The notes under the pieces were generated by a model that saw only the letters and a list, made by a program, of their open reading frames with translations, was not told the origin of the DNA and did no database searches. Shown here in pieces: positions 60,212-64,000 of a DNA stretch of 64,000 nucleotides. Position numbers and translations under genes: made by a program. The stretch spans positions 1-64,000 of the forward strand of contig DAOROA010000018.1 in NCBI GenBank assembly GCA_035441325.1, given 5' to 3'. Source of the stretch: Competibacter_A sp002352125. GTDB lineage: Bacteria > Pseudomonadota > Gammaproteobacteria > Competibacterales > Competibacteraceae. Every line of letters starts with the position of its first letter. Within the stretch, counting starts at the first letter, position 1.

Positions 60212-63200
60212 ATGCTGCGTTTTCGTGGAAGCCCCGCTCTGTCGCCGTTTCGTTTGGAAAAGCTGCTGGCCGCCCTGCGGCAGCGGGTTCCAGTCATCAC
60301 CACCGCTTATGCCGAGTTTGCCCATTTTCTGGACGGCACACTGAGCGTATACGACCGGGAGGTGCTGGACCGGTTGCTTCGGTACGGTCCTGCCGCCACG
60401 CCGCACGACGCCAGCAGCGGACCGGTTTTCTTGGTGATTCCCCGTCCTGGCACCATCTCGCCTTGGTCGTCGAAAGCGACCGACATCGCCCGCAATTGCG
60501 GTCTGCGACGAATCCGCCGCATCGAGCGCGGCATCGCGTACTACCTGGAGTTCCATCGGCCGCTGACCGACGGCGAGCTGGCCGAACTCAAGCCGCTGCT
60601 GCACGACCGGATGACCGAGACGGTGTTAGGGCCGAACGATGACCCCGCCGCGCTGTTCGCCCAGGCGGAACCGGCACCGCTGGCGACTGTGGACGTACTC
60701 GAAAATGGGCGAGAGGCGCTGGCCGCAGCCAATCGCGAACTGGGATTGGCGTTGTCGGACGACGAAATCGATTATTTGCTGGACAGCTTTACCCGGTTGG
60801 AACGCAATCCGACCGATGTTGAATTGATGATGTTCGCGCAAGCGAACTCCGAGCACTGCCGGCACAAAATTTTTAACGCGGACTGGATCATCGACGGCGA
60901 GGCGCAAGACCGCTCGCTGTTCGCGATGATCCGCAACACCCACGAACGCCACCCTGGTAACGTGCTATCCGCCTACCGGGACAATGCGGCGGTGATGACG
61001 GGATTTCCCGCCGGGCGCTTCTTTCCCGATCCCGCCAATGGCCAATACCGCTATCACCCGGAAGCGGTCCACATCCTGATGAAAGTGGAAACTCACAACC
61101 ACCCGACCGCGATTTCGCCGTTTCCTGGCGCGGCGACCGGCTCCGGCGGCGAAATCCGCGACGAAGGCGCGACCGGACGTGGCGCCAAACCGAAGGCAGG
61201 GCTTTGTGGATTCTCGGTCTCTCACCTCCGGATTCCCGATTTCGTCCAGCCGTGGGAGCGCGACTACGGCAAGCCGGGCCGCATCGTCTCGGCGCTGGAT
61301 ATCATGCTGGAAGGCCCTATCGGCGCGGCGGCGTTCAACAACGAGTTCGGCCGTCCCAATCTGGCCGGTTATTTCCGCACCTTCGAGGAAGACGGTCCCG
61401 ATGGGCAGCGGCGCGGTTATCACAAGCCGATCATGATCGCCGGCGGGTTGGGTAACGTTCGCGAACCCCATGTCCACAAGGCCGAACTGCCGCCGGGAAC
61501 CGCCATCGTCGTCTTGGGCGGACCGGCGATGCTGATCGGTTTGGGCGGTGGGGCCGCATCCAGCATGGCCACCGGCAGCTCGCACGAGGATTTGGATTTC
61601 GCTTCGGTGCAACGCGGCAACCCGGAAATTCAACGGCGTGCCCAGGAAGTCATCGACCGTTGCGTGGCGCTGGGTGACGCCAATCCCATTCTGTCGATTC
61701 ACGATGTCGGCGCGGGCGGCCTATCCAACGCCGTGCCGGAAATCGTCCACGGCGCGGATCGAGGCGGCCGTTTCGAGTTGCGCGAAGTGCCAAACGACGA
61801 TCCCGGCATGTCGCCGATGCAGATTTGGTGTAACGAAGCGCAGGAACGCTACGTGCTGGCCATCGCCGCCGAGGGTTTGGAAATCTTCAAAACGCTGTGC
61901 GAGCGGGAGCGCTGTCCGTATGCCGTGATGGGCGTTGCTACCGAGGCGGAGCAATTGCGCCTGGACGACCGGCAATTCGCCAACCGACCGGTCGATTTAC
62001 CGATGAATGTGCTGTTCGGCAAGCCGCCGAAGATGTTGCGCGATGTCGGTCACGCAGCCGTCGAATCCCAACCGTTCGATTTAAGCGGTATCGATCTCGC
62101 CGATGCCGTGGCGCGGGTGCTGCGGTTTCCGGCAGTGGCCGACAAGAGTTTTCTCATCACCATCGGCGACCGCACCGTAACTGGTTTGGTTTGCCGCGAC
62201 CAAATGGCCGGACCGTGGCAAGTGCCGGTCAGCGATGTCGCAGTTACCGCCACCAGTTTCGACGTATACACCGGCGAAGCGATGGCGATGGGCGAACGGG
62301 CGCCGCTGGCGCTGCTCGATGCCCCGGCCTCCGGGCGAATGGCAGTCGGCGAAGCGTTGACCAATATCGCCGCCGCGCGTATTGCCAAACTGGGCGATGT
62401 GAAGCTGTCGGCCAACTGGATGGCAGCGGCTGGCCATCCCGGCGAGGATGCCAAGCTGTTCGACACCGTGCGGGCGGTTGGCATGGAGCTCTGTCCCGCG
62501 TTGGGGATTGCCATCCCGGTCGGCAAAGATTCGATGTCGATGAAAACGGTTTGGGAAGAGAACGGCGCGCGCAAGAGTGTGGTAGGACCCTTGTCGTTGA
62601 TCGTATCCGCCTTCGCGCCGGTTTTGGACGCGCGTCACACTCTGACACCGCAGTTGCGGACGGATCGCGGCGATACCGATCTGATTTTGGTCGATCTTGG
62701 TCGCGGCCGGAACCGGCTAGGCGGTTCGGCGCTGGCGCAGGTTTATAACCAGTTGGGCGATAGCGTTCCCGATGTCGATGCGCCCAAAGATTTGCAAGCC
62801 CTGTTCGGGACGATTCAGGAACTCAACGCGGCAGGCCGATTGTTGGCCTATCACGACCGTTCCGATGGCGGGCTGCTGGCGACATTGGCGGAAATGATGT
62901 TCGCGGGCGGTTGTGGCGTGACGGTGTTGCTGGATGATCTAGCCGCACCTGGCTCCCCTCGCTCTGCGGGAGAGGGGTTGGGGGTGAGGGTCAAAGAGCC
63001 GCTGGCCGCGTTGTTCGCCGAGGAACTGGGTGCAGTGTTGCAAGTGCGGGTGGCGGACCGGAATGCCGTGCTGGGGCTTTTGGCCGCTGTCGGATTGGGC
63101 GAATGCAGCCACGTCGTCGGCGCTCCGAACGGCGAGGATCGGTTGATCCTGCGTTTCGGCGGCGAAACCGCGTTCTCGGCCACTCGCGCCGAACTGCGCC

Positions 63201-64000
63201 GGTTGTGGTCGGAAACCAGCTACCGGATGCAGGCGTTGCGCGATCATCCCGGTTGCGCTCGCGAAGCATTCGATGCCGCCTGCGATCCGGCCGATCCGGG
63301 ATTGAACGTCCGGTTGAGCTTCGATCCCGCCGCAGGCTTGGCGACGCCGCTCGTTGCCGGCGGAGCGCGTCCGCGCGTGGCGATCCTGCGCGAGCAGGGC
63401 GTCAATGGTCAGGTGGAAATGGCGGCGGCGTTCGACCGGGCCGGCTTCGCGGCAGTGGACGTGCACATGAGCGATATCATCGCCGGGCGGGTCGCGCTGG
63501 CCGATTTCCACGGCATCGCGGCCTGTGGCGGTTTCTCCTACGGCGACGTGCTGGGCGCGGGGGAGGGTTGGGCCAAGTCGATTCTGTTCAATTCGCGCGC
63601 CCGCGATGAGTTTGCGGCGTTCTTCGCCCGATCCGACAGTTTCGGTTTGGGAATCTGCAACGGCTGTCAGATGTTGTCGAACCTGCATGAGCTGATCGCC
63701 GGAACCGAGTTGTGGCCGCGCTTTGTGCGCAACCGGGTCGAACAATTCGAGGCGCGGCTGTGTTTGGTCGAAGTGCTGCCGTCGCCGTCACTGTTTCTGC
63801 AAGGAATGGAAGGATCGCGGTTACCGATTGCGGTCGCGCACGGCGAGGGCCGGGCCGAGTTCCACAATGAAGGTGGACCGGACGCGGCGCTAGCGGCCGG
63901 ACTTGTAACGCTGCGGTTCGTGGACAATTTCGGGCGACCGGCGGAGAGTTATCCGGCCAATCCCAATGGTTCGCCGGCCAGTATCACCGGTTTGACCAGC
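60212..64000 (+). CDS. purL: Phosphoribosylformylglycinamidine synthase PurL (3' end beyond window)
   Basis: This large single-chain FGAM synthase catalyses the fourth step of purine synthesis. It begins MLRFRGSPALSPFR with AGGAG 7 nt upstream, and 1,263 codons are visible. The synthase has FAQANSEHCRHKIF, VETHNHPTAISPFPGAATGSGGEIRDEGATGRGAKPKAG and SIHDVGAGGLSNA. The glutaminase has nucleophile Cys in GLGICNGCQMLSNL and GFSYGDVLGAGEGWAKS. The last visible residues are PANPNGSPASITGLTS; about 30-35 residues should remain. An unusual in-frame insert occurs at about residue 915 (see the repeat feature). The promoter is divergent from the hybrid kinase. Confidence 0.97.
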   Translation, partial: MLRFRGSPALSPFRLEKLLAALRQRVPVITTAYAEFAHFLDGTLSVYDREVLDRLLRYGPAATPHDASSGPVFLVIPRPGTISPWSSKATDIARNCGLRRIRRIERGIAYYLEFHRPLTDGELAELKPLLHDRMTETVLGPNDDPAALFAQAEPAPLATVDVLENGREALAAANRELGLALSDDEIDYLLDSFTRLERNPTDVELMMFAQANSEHCRHKIFNADWIIDGEAQDRSLFAMIRNTHERHPGNVLSAYRDNAAVMTGFPAGRFFPDPANGQYRYHPEAVHILMKVETHNHPTAISPFPGAATGSGGEIRDEGATGRGAKPKAGLCGFSVSHLRIPDFVQPWERDYGKPGRIVSALDIMLEGPIGAAAFNNEFGRPNLAGYFRTFEEDGPDGQRRGYHKPIMIAGGLGNVREPHVHKAELPPGTAIVVLGGPAMLIGLGGGAASSMATGSSHEDLDFASVQRGNPEIQRRAQEVIDRCVALGDANPILSIHDVGAGGLSNAVPEIVHGADRGGRFELREVPNDDPGMSPMQIWCNEAQERYVLAIAAEGLEIFKTLCERERCPYAVMGVATEAEQLRLDDRQFANRPVDLPMNVLFGKPPKMLRDVGHAAVESQPFDLSGIDLADAVARVLRFPAVADKSFLITIGDRTVTGLVCRDQMAGPWQVPVSDVAVTATSFDVYTGEAMAMGERAPLALLDAPASGRMAVGEALTNIAAARIAKLGDVKLSANWMAAAGHPGEDAKLFDTVRAVGMELCPALGIAIPVGKDSMSMKTVWEENGARKSVVGPLSLIVSAFAPVLDARHTLTPQLRTDRGDTDLILVDLGRGRNRLGGSALAQVYNQLGDSVPDVDAPKDLQALFGTIQELNAAGRLLAYHDRSDGGLLATLAEMMFAGGCGVTVLLDDLAAPGSPRSAGEGLGVRVKEPLAALFAEELGAVLQVRVADRNAVLGLLAAVGLGECSHVVGAPNGEDRLILRFGGETAFSATRAELRRLWSETSYRMQALRDHPGCAREAFDAACDPADPGLNVRLSFDPAAGLATPLVAGGARPRVAILREQGVNGQVEMAAAFDRAGFAAVDVHMSDIIAGRVALADFHGIAACGGFSYGDVLGAGEGWAKSILFNSRARDEFAAFFARSDSFGLGICNGCQMLSNLHELIAGTELWPRFVRNRVEQFEARLCLVEVLPSPSLFLQGMEGSRLPIAVAHGEGRAEFHNEGGPDAALAAGLVTLRFVDNFGRPAESYPANPNGSPASITGLTS
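62949..62992 (+). repeat. Palindromic repeat element inserted in frame within purL
   Basis: The stretch contains CCCCTC (62955-62960) and GAGGGG (62972-62977) as hairpin arms, followed by a G-rich tail TTGGGGGTGAGGG. Read on the minus strand it gives the familiar CCCTCACCCCCAACCCC...CCCGCAGAGCGAGGGGAG pattern found as dispersed intergenic repeats in many proteobacterial genomes. Here it is within coding DNA and adds roughly 14-15 residues (around GSPRSAGEGLGVRV) between CGVTVLLDDL and PLAALFAEELG without breaking the frame. Confidence 0.75.

Noticed and set aside
62939..63745. Long minus-strand open frame across purL containing the LTLTPNPSPAERGE peptide
   Set aside because: It is antisense to purL. 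The peptide is the well-known translation artefact of the dispersed palindromic repeat.

Overview
This 64 kb window is GC-rich, chromosomal DNA with densely packed genes. The content is gammaproteobacterial: gatCAB, mreBCD-mrdA-rodA-mltB-rlpA-dacA-ybeD-lipB, tgt-yajC-secD-secF, rppH-ptsP, and a single-chain, 1,290-residue-class purL. Genus cannot be fixed from the sequence. Prealbumin-like repeats ending in an IPTL-CTERM tail, and many PAS/GGDEF/EAL signalling proteins, would suit an environmental lineage; this is inference. I recognised no rRNA, tRNA, CRISPR array, prophage or intact insertion sequence.

Layout. (1) 235-5750, minus strand: one tight operon, hslO - membrane protein - mpl - ubiX - LON-domain protein - alpha/beta hydrolase - membrane protein. 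(2) 5796-6214: decayed vapBC toxin-antitoxin remnant. (3) 6279-9509, minus: gatC-gatA-gatB amidotransferase. (4) 9630-19842, plus: cell-shape and peptidoglycan cluster mreB to lipB. (5) 19991-25617, plus: four exported proteins placed between lipB and lipA, including a fused LprI-MliC putative lysozyme inhibitor and an 1,179-residue repeat protein with an IPTL-CTERM tail. (6) 25886-26911: lipA. (7) 27191-38626: a signalling block with a CheB-CheR-PAS fusion, two PAS histidine kinases, a single-domain response regulator, a 58-codon coupled ORF, a REC-REC-PAS-PAS-GGDEF-EAL protein, and a convergent response regulator whose C-terminus is a membrane anchor. (8) 38863-39180: small membrane protein ending in a strong terminator. 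(9) 39231-43695, minus: tgt-yajC-secD-secF. (10) 43839-47444: DUF192 protein, an FN3/PKD surface protein and 1.3 kb of mostly AT-rich non-coding DNA. (11) 47445-52652, minus: alpha-2-macroglobulin with an intact thioester motif. (12) 52879-57651, plus: rppH, ptsP, an M15-type peptidase and a small exported protein. (13) 57736-59976, minus: hybrid histidine kinase with receiver and Hpt. (14) 60212 to the window end: purL, cut by the window edge, carrying an in-frame palindromic repeat.

How it fits together. Regions 4, 5, 11 and 12 concentrate on making, remodelling and protecting peptidoglycan and the periplasm: elongasome, lytic transglycosylase, DD-carboxypeptidase, M15 peptidase, putative lysozyme inhibitor and protease-trapping macroglobulin. 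Region 7 looks like a self-contained multi-input phosphorelay ending in cyclic-di-GMP metabolism; the CheB/CheR fusion has no chemoreceptor, CheA or CheW partner in the window. The most unusual items are the membrane-tethered receiver and its signalling block, the lysozyme-inhibitor fusion in the lipB-lipA gap, and the palindromic element inside purL.
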